Notes under the pieces: model-generated
Database searches by the model: none
What the model was told of the DNA's origin: nothing
What the model saw: the letters and a program-made list of their open reading frames with translations, nothing else
Translations under genes and position numbers: made by a program
Shown here: piece by piece, positions 21,130-32,943 of the stretch
How positions within the stretch are numbered: the first letter of the stretch is position 1
Layout of the letters: every line of letters begins with the position of its first letter
Assembly (NCBI RefSeq): GCF_026262505.1
Contig: NC_067206.1
Coordinates: 30,271,896 to 30,335,895, forward strand
DNA from: Trichomonas vaginalis G3
Lineage: Eukaryota; Parabasalia; Trichomonadida; Trichomonadidae
Length of the DNA stretch: 64,000 bases
Reading direction: 5' to 3'

Positions 21130-21421
21130 ATTTGGATAGAGTTTAAAAATTCATCTTTATTAAATTCATCTCTTCCAATCAATTTATTTATTCTATTAAA
21201 TTCTTTTATTTTTGCTTCACTCAGTTTAATGATTGAACGGTAAGTTTCTAATTTTTCGATTATTTCTTTCCTCTCTTTATCGTTTTCAGTTCATTAGTTT
21301 TATTGTTTTCAACCCCACCGCATTGCGACTTCTTTTTGTAATAGCATATTTTTGATTTAATTCTGTTTAGTTTCTTTTTATATTCATTGTCTGGACTCTT
21401 GACTGCTTTGTTGTCACTCAT
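21126..21421 (-). pseudogene. Small lysine-rich protein, Polinton A, broken
   Basis: Start ATG 21421. Counterpart 46032-46304 in B encodes 90 residues: KKKLNRIKSKICYYKKK at the N terminus, then CGGVEN and a helical charged C terminus. Contains a GC-rich CCGCATTGCG palindrome within the coding region. Convergent overlap with the 54-residue gene. Broken in this copy. Confidence 0.5.
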
Positions 21422-21441
21422 TTCTTACGAAATAAAAAAAA

Positions 21442-22945
21442 TTAAATATTATTTAAATATAATGGAGTAATAAAATAAATCGGAATTTCTATTAATTTCT
21501 TGTCAACTTCAACTAATGCATTGCCGTTAATATATCTAACAAATTCAGCTATTGTGTCAAATCTTCGTCTTCTTTTTGTCATTGATTTATCAGTTTTTCC
21601 ATAATCGAGATGAATTAAAACTATATTTCCTTGTTTAAAATTCATGAGCCCCGAATTAATTTGTTCACGTTTAACATCATTTAACTTTTCCATTTGCTTT
21701 CTAATATATTCCCATTCTTTTGAAATATCATTTTTCATTTCCACCGGTTTCATGTTTATAGTTCTATGCCATGTATTATTATAATAATATACTAACTGCT
21801 GTATGATGGAGTCATGATTTCCATCCCAGTATATCTGACCGTTAACCCCTAACGCATCTCTAAGAGTTCTCATTACCGCATCAACTATTTTATTATGAAA
21901 CGTATATGGAGAGGATGAAAAGTAAAAATTAATTTGTGGGAAATAATGAGTCATAGCTGCCTGAAATCCTTTATCACCATCACCCCTGATATTATCTACT
22001 CTTTCATGATCTAGTAAGTATTGAATAGCTCTTCTTGTTTCCTGTTCTGTTTTCCCTTTCACCGGAATGCAATATAAATATCTAGTGTTAATGTTAATGG
22101 CAAATAAATAAGTAACGTTTCCTTTTGAATATTCCAGATGATCGATTTCGTATGAATATGGATATGGAGCAAATGAAGGTCGACTAAATTTTTCCTTTAA
22201 TGGTTGAATTTTCGGGTCAATTGGTTTATTTAATATCTTGAAATCCTTTTTAAAATCTTTTTGCTTCTTAAATGTTTGAAATGGATATAATAAAGTGAAT
22301 GATGAAGTATTAACTGAAGGAGGAGGTACTACTGTTGGAGGTTTTGGTGTTGTAAGTGGTTTAATTTTATCTGCTTTGATTTTGGAATTCAATCCTCCCT
22401 TCATTAATTCTGGATGTATTTTATTCATTTGTTTTAAATATGCTGTATATAAAGGTTTGATATACTTTCCCGCTTCGAGTTTATGTTGAAGGATGAATTC
22501 CAAAAGTTGATCTTCATTTAAAAGTCGGGCTGAATATGGTTTAACTAATGAATCATAAATTAAAGCTTGTGCATCATTTATGGTCTGAAGGACCTGGGTG
22601 TTTTGTTCCTTTTGTTTTTGCGGCTCGGGATTATATAATTTATATAATTCATCAATATCTTCTTCTGTTAATACTTTATTTTTGAAATCTTTCAACTGTT
22701 TAAGCTGTGATTTAGTTTTTCCCTTTATATATTCATTATTTTTAATTTTGTCTTTAATTTCAGAAATTATTTTTATTATGATATTTCAAAATTTCATTTT
22801 TATAATATGGATAATAATATTCCATATCATCACCCGTTATATTATTATTATATTTTTGGAGATATGCTTTTAAATCATAATAATTAAGAAAATTTTGATT
22901 AAATACTAAATCATCAATTAAAATTTTTAAATCTGTGTTATTCAT
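21442..22945 (-). pseudogene. Retroviral-type (rve) integrase, Polinton A, broken
   Basis: Start ATG 22945, leader TTTTATTTTTATATAA. Same protein as 46325-47848 in B, with the DHLEYSKG core start, the GDGDKGF segment and an SH3-like C terminus ending YFITPLYLNN. It would join element ends to target DNA and make the 6-bp duplication seen here. Broken. Confidence 0.8.
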
Positions 22946-23047
22946 TTATATAAAAATAAAATCAATGTTTTAAGGGTGCCCACCTCTTTGAATCATAGTA
23001 TCAAAACCATCATTAACGGTTCCTTTTGTCTCTTCTGTGGTATTTTA

Positions 23048-26000
23048 TTAAATAAATGGCATACAACATCCATTTTCACAACATACAGCCTTAGTGTGTG
23101 CTCCTGTTAATGCAGTCTTACCAATTGTTAAGCGAGTCATTGACCCATTTTTAAGTTGTAAATTAATATTCTGACCATCAAATATCAATTTATCATTTAT
23201 TATATCCAAATAATTTTTAGGTGTTAATTGTTTATTTTGTCGTAAACTAACACCTTTCATTTTTTGTGCAATCTTTTTAAAATCACTTCCATCAATTGAA
23301 CCGTTGAATGATGTATAACACTTAGGACATAAAGCAACCATGTTATCACCTTGTTTCTCAATTGCTAAACCCAATAACTTCTTCTCATGTGCTTTTTCTT
23401 CAGCTTTATTCTTTAATTTAGGTTTAAATTTCTCATCAAAACAGAAGAAATCAAAAGGTGCGAATTTGAAAATGTTTTTATCATAAAATTGTTTATCGGT
23501 AACAATTGCTTGAAATGCTTGAGTGTTAGGAAGATTTGGGTCGCCAGCGATTGCCCAATAAGATGAATCAGTATCACCTTCAATGAAATGAAAACGATTA
23601 ACATCCATGCATTTATACATAAAATCATAAATGAAAACCAAATACCAGTATTTAGCATTATCTAAAGTGAAGAATGCCTCTTGTAAACATGTATCACATC
23701 TATAAAATCTATCTTTAAGCATCACTTGATATGTATCTTCACCTATTTCTCTTATGTTTTTAAACTTATTTGACATACATGCAACGCGTGCCTTCTGTGC
23801 ATTCATTATTTTAGTCTTTGCGTAATTTTGTGTATTCATTGCATCGTAACCATATGATCCATTAAGTGAAATCTTGCAAAATAAACTTTTTCCTTTATTT
23901 CCTTCTAATTCAGCCTTTTGTCTTTCGTTCATAAATTTGTTCGCAAATTCATTAAAACAAGTGTTTTTCGTAAATGTTAAAATTGATTGAATATCATCGA
24001 TGATAAAATGAAATCTGTCTATTAGATACCAAAGATAATAAGAAGAAAATGGTTGATATTGGTTGTGTGTTGATGCTAACTGAGTTAATTTCCTGTTTCT
24101 GGTCAACTGGTAGATTGTTTGATTTCATGTAATTATACATAAAACTGCCAATTGTTTTTTCATCTGTGATAATATCTAAGTTTCTTATTATCGGTAAAAA
24201 GTTTATGTAATCATTAATGTATTTTTCATCAATGTGACCCTTTACTTCAGCCACGAATAAAGTATTTTTCTTCTTAATTATTCCCAGTGCTTTTGCTTTC
24301 TTTGTTGCTGTATCACAAATGATAACACCATTCAATCTTCCCGGCATATACATTTTATGGTCAGTATATTGAATGAAATCATGAGGATTAGATGAAAATG
24401 ATGAAGGATATAATGAATTAAAGTCAACTCCAACGAAATGAGTCATAATGTTGGTGGTGTCCTCATTTGATACAGTTTTAGTTTCTGGATTATATGAAAG
24501 TTTATTAATGTGCGTGATTCCTTTAAGATTAACACGATGTTGAACATTTGATAGACCACCAGTAATTCCATTACGGAGAATGTGATAAGCTTCAACTGAA
24601 TCTAAAGTCATTGGTAAATTATTTTTTAATGCATAATTTCTTAAATTGATTCTTAAACGTTGAACATCTTCATCTTTATTTGATTTTACGACATTGCAAT
24701 AACAACACATTAACTGACAATTTTCTTTGGTATGTGGTTTTTCATTATCGATTCTATCCAATGTTGGTTTATTTGCATATGTAAACGCTTTACCACACAT
24801 TTTGCATTTAGATGAAAGGATTAAATCGTGATAGTATTGATAGTCATCCATTGAAACATTGTTTTTAGTATCCCTTTCTGCTTTTTCATCTTGTTTCTTA
24901 TATGATTCAATTTTATATTTCCAATACTTTTTTGTTAATTCAAAACTTGATTCCACATTTTCTTCTTCTGGATATGTTTCGTTAGGATTGAAGTTCTTAT
25001 ATGCTAACGCGTAACGAATCATTGATGCATTCGATGATAAAGAAAGATTATGAAGCATGTCAATTTTATAAACAAATGTTTCTTCGATAATTTTATCAAT
25101 TGGGTCAATCATAATTTCAACATCTTTATTGCAATAATGAATAAAATATTCTAATCTATTCTTAAAGTTTTTAGCATCATTGAGATATATTTGATAATCT
25201 GAATCGGATATTGTTTCTTGTGTTAATGCTGAATAAAATGAATCTTGAGTGAATGGTTCCTTTTTATAAATTCATCTTCGTAATTCTCCCATGTGATGAA
25301 TTGATAAGGGAAAAAGGATTTAACACGTGATTTATTGTTTCCGAAATCTTGAGTGAATTGGTCTAATGTTCCACCCGCTATATAATTTCTGATGTCAATA
25401 AATCTTAATTCATATGGACAGTTTGTTTTCTTTACTATGACTTGCTTAAATTGAGAAGAAGAACCCAGCATTGATTTTATCTTCCATTTTGCAGTATTTA
25501 AATCACGAAGAATTAAATTTAAATCAAACTTTCCCGAATTAAAACCTAATGATATTCACTTTATTAAATTCTTCATCTAAAAGCTCTTTCATTGCTTCCT
25601 TTTGTTTCTCATTTAATGTATTCATTAATTCTTCATATTGTTCAATATTTGATTTAGCAACTAATGAACAGGTTGAAAATAAAAACTCAATCCAATCAGA
25701 AATAAAAGAATCACTCGAAGTTAAGCAAAAATTCCTCGTATATGTTTTATCGTTTAATTTAACCGTTGATGATACCATGAATGGTTTTAAGTAAGCGTTT
25801 AAAGTTGCACACTCAGAAAGTTGTAATTCTTCTTTAGTCTCTAATGTTTCGAAGTCAAAAGTAATATAATATCTTGTTGGTTTATAATATTCCTGCAAAT
25901 TATGAGCTAATAGCCATGATATATCTTCTGTTTCGTATATGTGGTGCATATGGTTGTTGTGTGTTTTGCAATTGAACGTCTTGAATTAATCTTCCATTAT

Positions 26001-26487
26001 TTTCTTTACATTTCTCACAATGTTTTAAAAATCTTCTTTGGTTTTTCCTTTCTGGATCATCACGGATAGAATATACTTCTTCTTTGCAAAAGGGGCAAAC
26101 TTTATATCCTGTGAGTGCTTCAACGTCTGTTATTCTGTCAGCGTGAAGTTTTCCACATGGACTCTGTGTTAATAAAATATTTACTGTTTCAAATTCTGGA
26201 TCTATCATTATTGATTCCACTAATGGAAAGTCTACCTTGTTAATGTCTACGTCTTCTGGTTGAGGGTCACAATAATAGAAATCAATATTAACATTTAACA
26301 TTCTTGCTAACCTCTCACTTTCTGATGAAATGTCAAATCCTTCATATGCATCTATGGCTTCATTTAAATAACTTCTACGAGTTTTAGGATTAACACCATC
26401 AGGAATGTTATAGAAGCGTTTAAATAACCTTCTACCTTCGGCTCTTATTTGATTATCATTCATTTTAGCTGTTCCATTTTTGTTCAT
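23048..26487 (-). pseudogene. PolB: DNA polymerase B (protein-primed type) with HNH insert, Polinton A, broken
   Basis: Start ATG 26487, about 1,150 codons. N-terminal zinc-finger-like CPFC...HCEKC segment; exonuclease motifs FDFETLE and FNSGKFDLN; an HNH/endonuclease-VII-like block (CKMCGK, TLDRIDN, HTKENCQLMCCYCN); then polymerase motifs A (DFNSLYPSSF), B (KISLNGSYGY) and C (EGDTDSSYW), and a second CPKC finger near the C terminus. Replicates the element from its ends in this family. Several breaks in this copy. Confidence 0.88.
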
Positions 26488-27658
26488 TTATGTAAGAATA
26501 AAAATTAAAAAATAAATAAAAATAAAGTCCATAAAATGAATTAAGAACACATAAATTTTTATCATCTGCGACGTGACGAATACATTTTAATTTACTCAAG
26601 AATGCGTACCCTGATACATTAAATCTAATTCCTGTCTTATTTAATTTCACAACTTTGAAAAGGAATGTATGAATAGCTATAAAATGATGAGATGATGTTT
26701 TATGGGTTGCTTCCATTTTTTCTGAAATAAATGAATAAATATAATGTTTATAAGTTTTCATATCTTTTATGTTCTTAATAACGAATGGTATAGACCTTTC
26801 CACTTCGTCTTCCTTCGGTGCTGTTCTTTCATATGAAACATTATTGGTATCTTCAATAATGAAACCACAATCGCATAAAATTTTATAGGTTCCAATTGTT
26901 TCTTTTGATATTTTATCTAACAAATCAAAAACTTTATCAACACATGTACATTTATTTAAATAATAATTTGTGTAAATATCATGGTCTTCTTTCTTAATCG
27001 TATTTGTTGCATATGTTACATTTTTCAGTGCTTTTTTGAATTTTTCGGAATCAAGAGGAGGTGAAAGTAATATACATGGATAATCTCCATCGTCAATAAA
27101 TTGTAACTTATGTTTATGAATAAATTTTGTGCCTTCTTCTGAAAGTGTTTCGTCAATATCACCATCTAATAAATTTTTAGTAGATTCCAAAAAGTAATTT
27201 TTATATCTTTCCTCATGTGATTTTTGAACTTCTGATTCTGAAGCTGGGATATTCATTAAACCCTCTACTTCATTCTCAGCATTTCTCAATTCCTTAATTT
27301 TATCATCTATTTCATTTCTTAATTGTTCCAATTTCTCAATCTCATCGTTATAATATTCATCTTGTTTAATTTTTTCTTCAAAATATTCAGGAGGTGTTTC
27401 AAGGCTCTCTGAGCCCAGGTCCTCTGGACCATAAAGAGGAATATTCTCCTGTTTTTCAACTTTTTTGGGATATAAATATCTCATTATAGCCTTTTTAGTA
27501 ATTGGTCCGTTATATTTAAATTCATTCAACAATCTGGAAAACTCTTTCACATTCTGCATATATGTTGGATAAGAACCGTCTCCAAAATTTTCTAAAATAT
27601 TTTCTAATTCTGAATTAGTGAACTTTAAAGATTTCAATGAATTAGTTGTTATACTCAT
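26465..27658 (-). CDS. Rightmost Polinton A gene, unknown, about 380-397 aa
   Basis: Open from ATG 27658, ten bases inside the terminal repeat, to 26465, where it overlaps the polymerase start by 23 bases. Acidic and helical: coiled-coil EKLEQLRNEIDDKIKELRN around residue 110, a middle with CTCVDK and CDCGFI cysteine pairs, and an aromatic C terminus. The gene in B stops about 20 codons earlier. No family recognised. A terminal protein for protein-primed replication is conceivable from its place beside the polymerase, but nothing in the sequence proves it. Confidence 0.5.
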   Translation of the reverse strand: MSITTNSLKSLKFTNSELENILENFGDGSYPTYMQNVKEFSRLLNEFKYNGPITKKAIMRYLYPKKVEKQENIPLYGPEDLGSESLETPPEYFEEKIKQDEYYNDEIEKLEQLRNEIDDKIKELRNAENEVEGLMNIPASESEVQKSHEERYKNYFLESTKNLLDGDIDETLSEEGTKFIHKHKLQFIDDGDYPCILLSPPLDSEKFKKALKNVTYATNTIKKEDHDIYTNYYLNKCTCVDKVFDLLDKISKETIGTYKILCDCGFIIEDTNNVSYERTAPKEDEVERSIPFVIKNIKDMKTYKHYIYSFISEKMEATHKTSSHHFIAIHTFLFKVVKLNKTGIRFNVSGYAFLSKLKCIRHVADDKNLCVLNSFYGLYFYLFFNFYSYINEQKWNS

Positions 27659-27666
27659 TTATCATT

Positions 27667-27875
27667 AAATAAAAAAATAAATTTAACTTAGTTTTAATTT
27701 TACGTAAGAAGTCAATTTTTTAAATCTTGATTTATTTCAAAACGTAAGAATAAAAACCGTAAGAATCATACATTTTTTACTTCATATGTTAAAAAAAATG
27801 ATACAAAATCGTTCAATATTGTATGAATTCTTACGTTTACAAAAAAAGTCACACAACCCGCATTCATATACTACT
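27667..27875 (-). repeat. Right terminal inverted repeat of Polinton A
   Basis: Reverse complement of 8747-8956 with few differences, ending CATATACTACT and followed by the target duplication TTGAAT. Confidence 0.9.
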
Positions 27876-28498
27876 TTGAATTTATTGTTATGCACGATCA
27901 AATTGATAAGTTCAAGGAATACATTTCTCAAACAAGAATAGACAATGATCAAATTTTTCTTGAAATTCCTGATTTGGAGAAATTTGAAAAAGAGAAAGTT
28001 TATAATTATTGCCCATTTTTAAAGCTATCATTAATTGAAGCTTGCGCATATTTTGGATCTATTAACATTTTCTATTTCTTAACTTCAAATCAATATTGTA
28101 AAAAAACAAAAGAATGTCTTCGCTACTCAATAATAGGACGAAATTCTGATATCATCAATGAATGTTTGAAAGATAACGAAATGGACATTAAGTGCCTCAG
28201 AGATATTGTTAGAACACATAATAATGAAATGCTCGAGTACGTTTTAGAAAGAAATATATTCACTTATAAAGATTTCGATGTTGAAGAATGGGTTCATAAT
28301 AAAGATATATACGAACGGCGTAAATATAAGGCAGTTTATGAGGATGTTATCACATATCAAAACCTGAATGCTGTATTTCTTCTATTCGAGAGAGAGAAGA
28401 ACTGTATTTTTCCTTGGTGTGCTGCATTTCCTCAAACAATAGATATTATAAAAAGCAATAAAATTCCTGACAAAATTGATTTCCATGGTAGGAATATA

Positions 28499-29395
28499 TA
28501 GGGTGGCAGGAAACCCCCGTAGCATCTAGGGATCAAAAGGAGATAGCTACATTCTGGTTTCATATTTATAAACCTTTGTTAAATTAGGTAACTTATAGTT
28601 GTGTAACTTTGATTAAAAGATTTGAATGAGATCGAAAAGATGAAATTTGTATCTTCAGGAACGAAAAAAATTATTTTTTTCAAAAAAATTGAATCTGAAA
28701 ACCATATTTGAATCTCAGTTTGTTATTGGGATATTCTTCTGGATATTTAATAAATATGATATAAAAGATGATTGATAATATAAATAATTCTGTATTAGAT
28801 TTTGTTCTATCTCATCTATTCAGATATTTTTTAGCATCCAAGTTTATTCGGGTAATTTTGACAAAAAAGTTCACTTCGAATTCCGATTCGCTTATCACCA
28901 TAACCAATGGTTGTAACAACCAAATGAGTTAAAACATAATAATAAAAAATTATGTATTTCATAATTCTTTGATAGGTTTTTTATTAATAATTATCAGTAA
29001 TTCTGAAAACTTTATTTTATCAATTATCCCCGCACTCAAAAAATGGCATTTTATGACGTTTTAAACAAAATTGTTTACATCAACCACAAGAAATAACAAT
29101 GTGTTTGCTATATAACATATTAAATAAACTCGTATATTTTCTTTTTATCATACAAAGTTGGATTGATTGTGATCACATAAAGCACAGCTAGATTTCAAAT
29201 CATCATAAGAAAAGGTGACACTTTTTCTTCAAAATACATGGCGAAAAGAACTTTAATAACTCGCTCAAATCAAGGATTGGAGACTCATGATTAAAAATAT
29301 AATAGGCTATTATTGACGTGTTTTCTAAATATAGTATCAGATTTGAGATAACCCAAGTAGGTATTGAGATGCTATGGGGGTTTCCTGCCACCCTA
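28499..29395. mobile_element. Mariner-like or MITE element, 897 bp, TA duplication
   Basis: Terminal inverted repeats of 29 bp (TAGGGTGGCAGGAAACCCCC at both ends, one mismatch in 29) flanked by TA on each side (28497-28498, 29396-29397). With one TA removed the ankyrin frame runs on as ...GRNILHFAC..., which fixes the boundaries. The TA duplication and repeat length fit Tc1/mariner; T. vaginalis is known to carry mariner elements. I see no transposase frame, so it is non-autonomous or decayed. Confidence 0.8.
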
Positions 29396-30324
29396 TATTA
29401 CATTTTGCATGCAAATCACAAGATTCAGATATTTGCAAATTATTACTTGACTCAGTTAATAAAATTTATGTTTATGATACTGACAACAACAATGAAGAAA
29501 AAACAATACACAGTTATATAAATATTATCGATGAATATTCTTTTGCTCCACTTCATTATGCTGCAAAGAGAAATTCCAAAGATATTGCTGAGCTTCTTAT
29601 TTCACATGGAGCAGATATCAATAAAGAAGGTAGGTGGTCTAGAACACCTCTTCATTATGCAGCAAAAAATAATAATAAAGAAATAGTTGAACTCCTTATT
29701 TCACATGGAGCAGATGTCAATGCTGTAGATGAAATTATTAGAAAACCTCTTCATTATGCTACAAAAATTGATAGCATAGAAATAGTCAAACTTCTAATTT
29801 TACATGGAACATATATTAATTATGTAGATAGAAAGAATAAAACACCTCTTCAATATGCAGTAAAAAATAATAGTAAAGAAATAGTTGAACTTCTTATTTC
29901 TCATGGTGCAGATGTGCATTTTATTGGAACACCTCTTCATTTTGCAGTCGAGAGGAATTTCAAAGAAATTGCCGAATTTCTTATTTTACATGGTGCAGAT
30001 ATCAATGCATGGAACGGATATTCCAGAACTGCTCTTCATTTAGCAGCAAAAAATAATAGTAAAGAAATAGTCGAACTTCTTATTTCTCATGGTGCTCACA
30101 TTGATGCTAAAGATGACGATTTTAGAACTGCTCTTCATTTAGCTGCAAAAAGAAATTTCAAGGAAATTGCAGAACTTCTTATCTCACATGGTGCAGATAT
30201 CAACGAAGAAGATATATTTGGTAAAACACCTCTTTATTATGCAGCAAAACAATCCTATGATAAAAGAACTCAGAACTCCTTACTTTCCATAGTGTTGCAA
30301 CATAGAAAGAATAATACTAAATAA

Positions 30325-30588
30325 CTTTAAAGATATTAATTTTGATATTATCATTTCTAATGGGCAAACTTATATCACACTTGCCACATACTCATTTTTT
30401 TATAAAAACAATATTAATCATTCTTATGAAATTCTAATTATTCCACAAATCATCTCAGCCATTCGCAATATATGAGTTATGACATATAATGGGCAAATAA
30501 ATGACATTAATTACAATTTGATTATTTAAAAAAAGAAAAAAAATTAATAAAAATTTAATTTTTTAAAAACAGTAAGGATGATATAGTT
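30325..30588. other. Short intergenic region between host genes
   Basis: AT-rich spacer between the ankyrin gene end and the convergent UBX gene end. Nothing recognised. Confidence 0.5.
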
Positions 30589-32106
30589 TTAGTACTTAAC
30601 ACAAAGCTGAGAGCGTGGAGTGAGGTGCAAATCTGTCAATGTCTTTCCGTAATCCGACTTTGGAATCAAAATTCGAGGAATAACTGTTTCAAACTGAATA
30701 ATTCTAGAAGCAAGTTGTGGTATTTCGCTCTTTACCTTCTTTTCGACATCAGAAATCGTTGCATCAAGTGGGAATTTGATGACTTTCTTTGTATTATCAG
30801 GTAAAACGAATTGTATTGTTGCTTCTGTAGCTGGAGCCTTTGTTGATACATGTGTTTGTTGAACAGGCTGAACAGTTGCTTGTTGTTGAGTATTTCCGGC
30901 TTGTTCGGCTCTTTGTGCTCGAATTCTAGCTTTTACGCGTTCTAACTCGAGTTTATCTTGAATACGTTGTTGTTCTATCTGTCTGCGCTCCTTTTCGCGC
31001 TTCTGTTGTTCCATTATTTCATGGCGCTCTGCATCTTCCTTGAGTTGCTTTCTGCGCTCGATCTCTGCCTTCGCGCGGGCCTCTGGAGTGTTCTTGGCCT
31101 CTTCAGCGGCCTTTGCTTTCAATCTCATCTGTTCAACAAAGGCTTTGGCCTGTTCTTGGGTCATTTGCTTCTTCTTTGGTGGTATTTGTTCACCATTCTG
31201 TACTTTGTAGATGTAATCGAGTGCTTTGTCGATGGATTCTGCATCGCAATAATCAATAGCCTTAATTGCGAGATCTTCTTCAATTCCCATATCAACGAGG
31301 TCATTCTTCATCGATTCTCCGGCGGCTGAGAGGACAATTTTCTCTTCTGGCTGGGAAATTGGCTCTGGAGCTGGAGCAGGGGTTTCGGCAGGAGCTGGTG
31401 TAGCGGGGGCATCACCCTTAACAGGAACAGAGTCTTGTTGGACCTTGTTGACCGATTGAAGTCTCTCAACTTCATCTTGATTTTCAGCAATCCAAGCAAC
31501 GCAATCATCTATTGATCCATGGTTTGTACCTTTGATGGCTGCATCGCAAATGTAATCTGGAAAGTCCATCTCCTTAAGCATTTGCTTTAATTCCTCATCA
31601 TGTTTGTTATTCTTTGGAGGAATCTTGCAAATTCCGCCTTCGCAGCATGACTGTTCAGGGGCTTGTTGCTTAGGCTTGTTTCTGGCCATAGCAGCTTCTT
31701 GTGCTTGTGCAAGAACTCTTGCTAAATAATCGTCTTGATTTGGAGCAGGCGAATCTCCAAGAGTATGGCCCTTTCCAGAGAATGTTCCGGCTGGTTTGTA
31801 CTTCTCGATTATCGAAACAATCTGATTTTGATCGAAACCTTGAACTCGACCTACTTCTCTTCCTCTTAAAATGAAAACAAAGGTTGGCGTTGCATGAATT
31901 TGGTAATCTGATGCTGTACCTGGGCAAGACTGGCATTCTACTGAATAAAATGCACATGTTGGGTACTTTGATGCCATTGAATTCCAAATTGGCTTTGCAC
32001 GAATACACGGTGGGCATGTAGGATTTCCAAAATCAACACAAACAAGTTTGTCTGTTGTAGTTTTGACAATTTTATCAAGTTCTCCGTCACGAAGTTCTTT
32101 TGCCAT
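30589..32106 (-). CDS. Thioredoxin-UBA-UBX domain protein (Cdc48/p97 adaptor-like), host
   Basis: 505 residues with start ATG 32106, chosen because it lies 7 bases after the A of TCATTTTTT (32107-32115); the frame upstream is longer but lacks that context. Thioredoxin-like domain at about residues 5-110 with CPPC at 31-34 and ATPTFVF. Two UBA-like ubiquitin-binding domains around 165-210 and 262-300. Charged helix around 330-400. C-terminal UBX domain around 425-505 with IPRILIP, the expected p97-contact loop. Such proteins link ubiquitinated clients to Cdc48. The stop is followed by A (TAAA), the trichomonad polyadenylation signal as I recall it. GC-richer codons than the Polintons. Looks intact. 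Confidence 0.88.
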   Translation of the reverse strand: MAKELRDGELDKIVKTTTDKLVCVDFGNPTCPPCIRAKPIWNSMASKYPTCAFYSVECQSCPGTASDYQIHATPTFVFILRGREVGRVQGFDQNQIVSIIEKYKPAGTFSGKGHTLGDSPAPNQDDYLARVLAQAQEAAMARNKPKQQAPEQSCCEGGICKIPPKNNKHDEELKQMLKEMDFPDYICDAAIKGTNHGSIDDCVAWIAENQDEVERLQSVNKVQQDSVPVKGDAPATPAPAETPAPAPEPISQPEEKIVLSAAGESMKNDLVDMGIEEDLAIKAIDYCDAESIDKALDYIYKVQNGEQIPPKKKQMTQEQAKAFVEQMRLKAKAAEEAKNTPEARAKAEIERRKQLKEDAERHEIMEQQKREKERRQIEQQRIQDKLELERVKARIRAQRAEQAGNTQQQATVQPVQQTHVSTKAPATEATIQFVLPDNTKKVIKFPLDATISDVEKKVKSEIPQLASRIIQFETVIPRILIPKSDYGKTLTDLHLTPRSQLCVKY

Positions 32107-32115
32107 AAAAAATGA
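32107..32115 (-). promoter_or_regulatory. Host initiator (Inr) of the UBX gene
   Basis: TCATTTTTT immediately before the ATG on the minus strand matches the trichomonad initiator TCA(+1)YWYWY and would give a leader of about 7 bases. Confidence 0.7.
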
Positions 32116-32549
32116 ATTGACCAATCTGGAAAATTTTTTTTTCTCCTTTCGAAAAATTTGGGCGACCAAATAATAAGTTTACCATTTTCGGATAATATAT
32201 GTTTTGTTTTACATTTCAGATACCATTAGAAATCTATCTCAGGAATCAAACTAATGTTAATTCCTCAGGTTTCTTTTTCAAGTCTTTTGAAAGAGCTTTA
32301 TTCAACATTGAGGAGAGGAGTACGTAATTGAGACATTACGCAGAAAAACAGGTTTATTTTTTTTTTGAAGAAAGATAAGAAACAACCAACGCATTTTATG
32401 TATAAAATTACTTTTTATGATACAAGAGAGCACTAGAATGAGGAAAAAAAAATTGAAATCTCTAAACGTACATTTTGAAAAAAAAGAAATTTTATGATGT
32501 AGAATAATACACACTGATTTTATGAAAATTTGATTGAGATATCAGAATC
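32116..32549. other. Intergenic region between two divergent host genes
   Basis: AT-rich, no gene seen. It carries both start regions: the UBX initiator at its left edge and the initiator of the coiled-coil gene at its right edge. Confidence 0.5.
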
Positions 32550-32560
32550 TCATTTTTTTT
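32550..32560 (+). promoter_or_regulatory. Host initiator of the coiled-coil gene
   Basis: TCATTTTTTTT begins 21 bases before the ATG at 32571 and fits the trichomonad initiator; the leader would be about 19 bases. Confidence 0.65.
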
Positions 32561-32570
32561 CCCTCTAAAA

Positions 32571-32861
32571 ATGAGTTCTCCAATTCCTGGGGCTCGTTAT
32601 AAAGACCCTTATCTCATTAAGCAAGGCCAACCAAAAGGAAAGTTATATCGTACTAAGAGAGCTATAATTCGCTTCGAACAAGTTGACGCGGAACTTCAAG
32701 CAAATATTCGTGAACTCAAAGCAGAAAACGCAAAACTCAAAGAGAAGTTAATTCGCTTAAGAAAGCGTGCTGCTGAAACAGATGAAATAGAAGATCAATA
32801 CGAACAGTTATCACAAGTCATAATGGAAAGTCGAATGACAGAACTCTCATCTTTCAAATAA
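32571..32861 (+). CDS. Small basic/coiled-coil protein, 96 aa, host
   Basis: Start ATG 32571 preceded by a TCATTTTTTTT initiator. Residues 1-35 are basic and Pro/Gly-rich (KGKLYRTKRAIIRF). Residues 37-90 form a clear charged coiled coil (ANIRELKAENAKLKEKLIR). Layout resembles a bZIP-type or structural coiled-coil protein, but the canonical bZIP basic-region Asn/Arg spacing is not evident. Looks intact and host-like. It ends 76 bases before the target duplication of Polinton B. Confidence 0.65.
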   Translation: MSSPIPGARYKDPYLIKQGQPKGKLYRTKRAIIRFEQVDAELQANIRELKAENAKLKEKLIRLRKRAAETDEIEDQYEQLSQVIMESRMTELSSFK

Positions 32862-32943
32862 TCTCATATATTACAAGAATTTTGAGATTAATCTACTATC
32901 TCAATATCAATATTTTATATAATTTTACTTAATATTTGGTGAT

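Larger units (their letters stand above)
8747..27875 (+). mobile_element. Polinton A, complete length (19.1 kb), genes broken
   Basis: Bounded by about 210-bp terminal inverted repeats starting AGTAGTATATGAATGCGGG and by a perfect 6-bp target duplication TTGAAT (8741-8746 and 27876-27881), the duplication size of Polintons. It encodes capsid, packaging ATPase, tail fibre, primase-helicase, integrase and DNA polymerase B. Both ends are in place, but the genes carry around ten or more breaks, so it is a fossil. Nearly matching terminal repeats and an unmutated duplication point to a fairly recent insertion. Sister copy: Polinton B at 32944-52872. Confidence 0.92.
8464..30324 (+). pseudogene. 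Host DUF3447/ankyrin repeat gene, split by two insertions
   Basis: Coding parts lie at 8464-8746, 27882-28498 and 29398-30324, about 1.83 kb in all. The start is ATG 8464, directly at a TCATATA initiator-like site (8458-8464); an in-frame TTG further up is unlikely. Residues 1 to about 300 resemble the DUF3447-type N-terminal region of trichomonad ankyrin proteins (helical, YCKKTKECLRYSIIGRN). The remainder is about eight ankyrin repeats with TPLHYAA and ELLISHGADIN signatures. Leaving out Polinton A with one TTGAAT copy, and the mariner-like element with one TA copy, keeps the frame, which supports both insertion boundaries. Ankyrin repeats mediate protein binding; partner unknown. Confidence 0.85.

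Noticed and set aside
26465-27658. Adenovirus-like cysteine protease in the rightmost Polinton gene
   Set aside because: No His...Trp/Asp...Gln...Cys layout can be seen; the His residues lie in SSHHFIAIHTF without the other motif parts.
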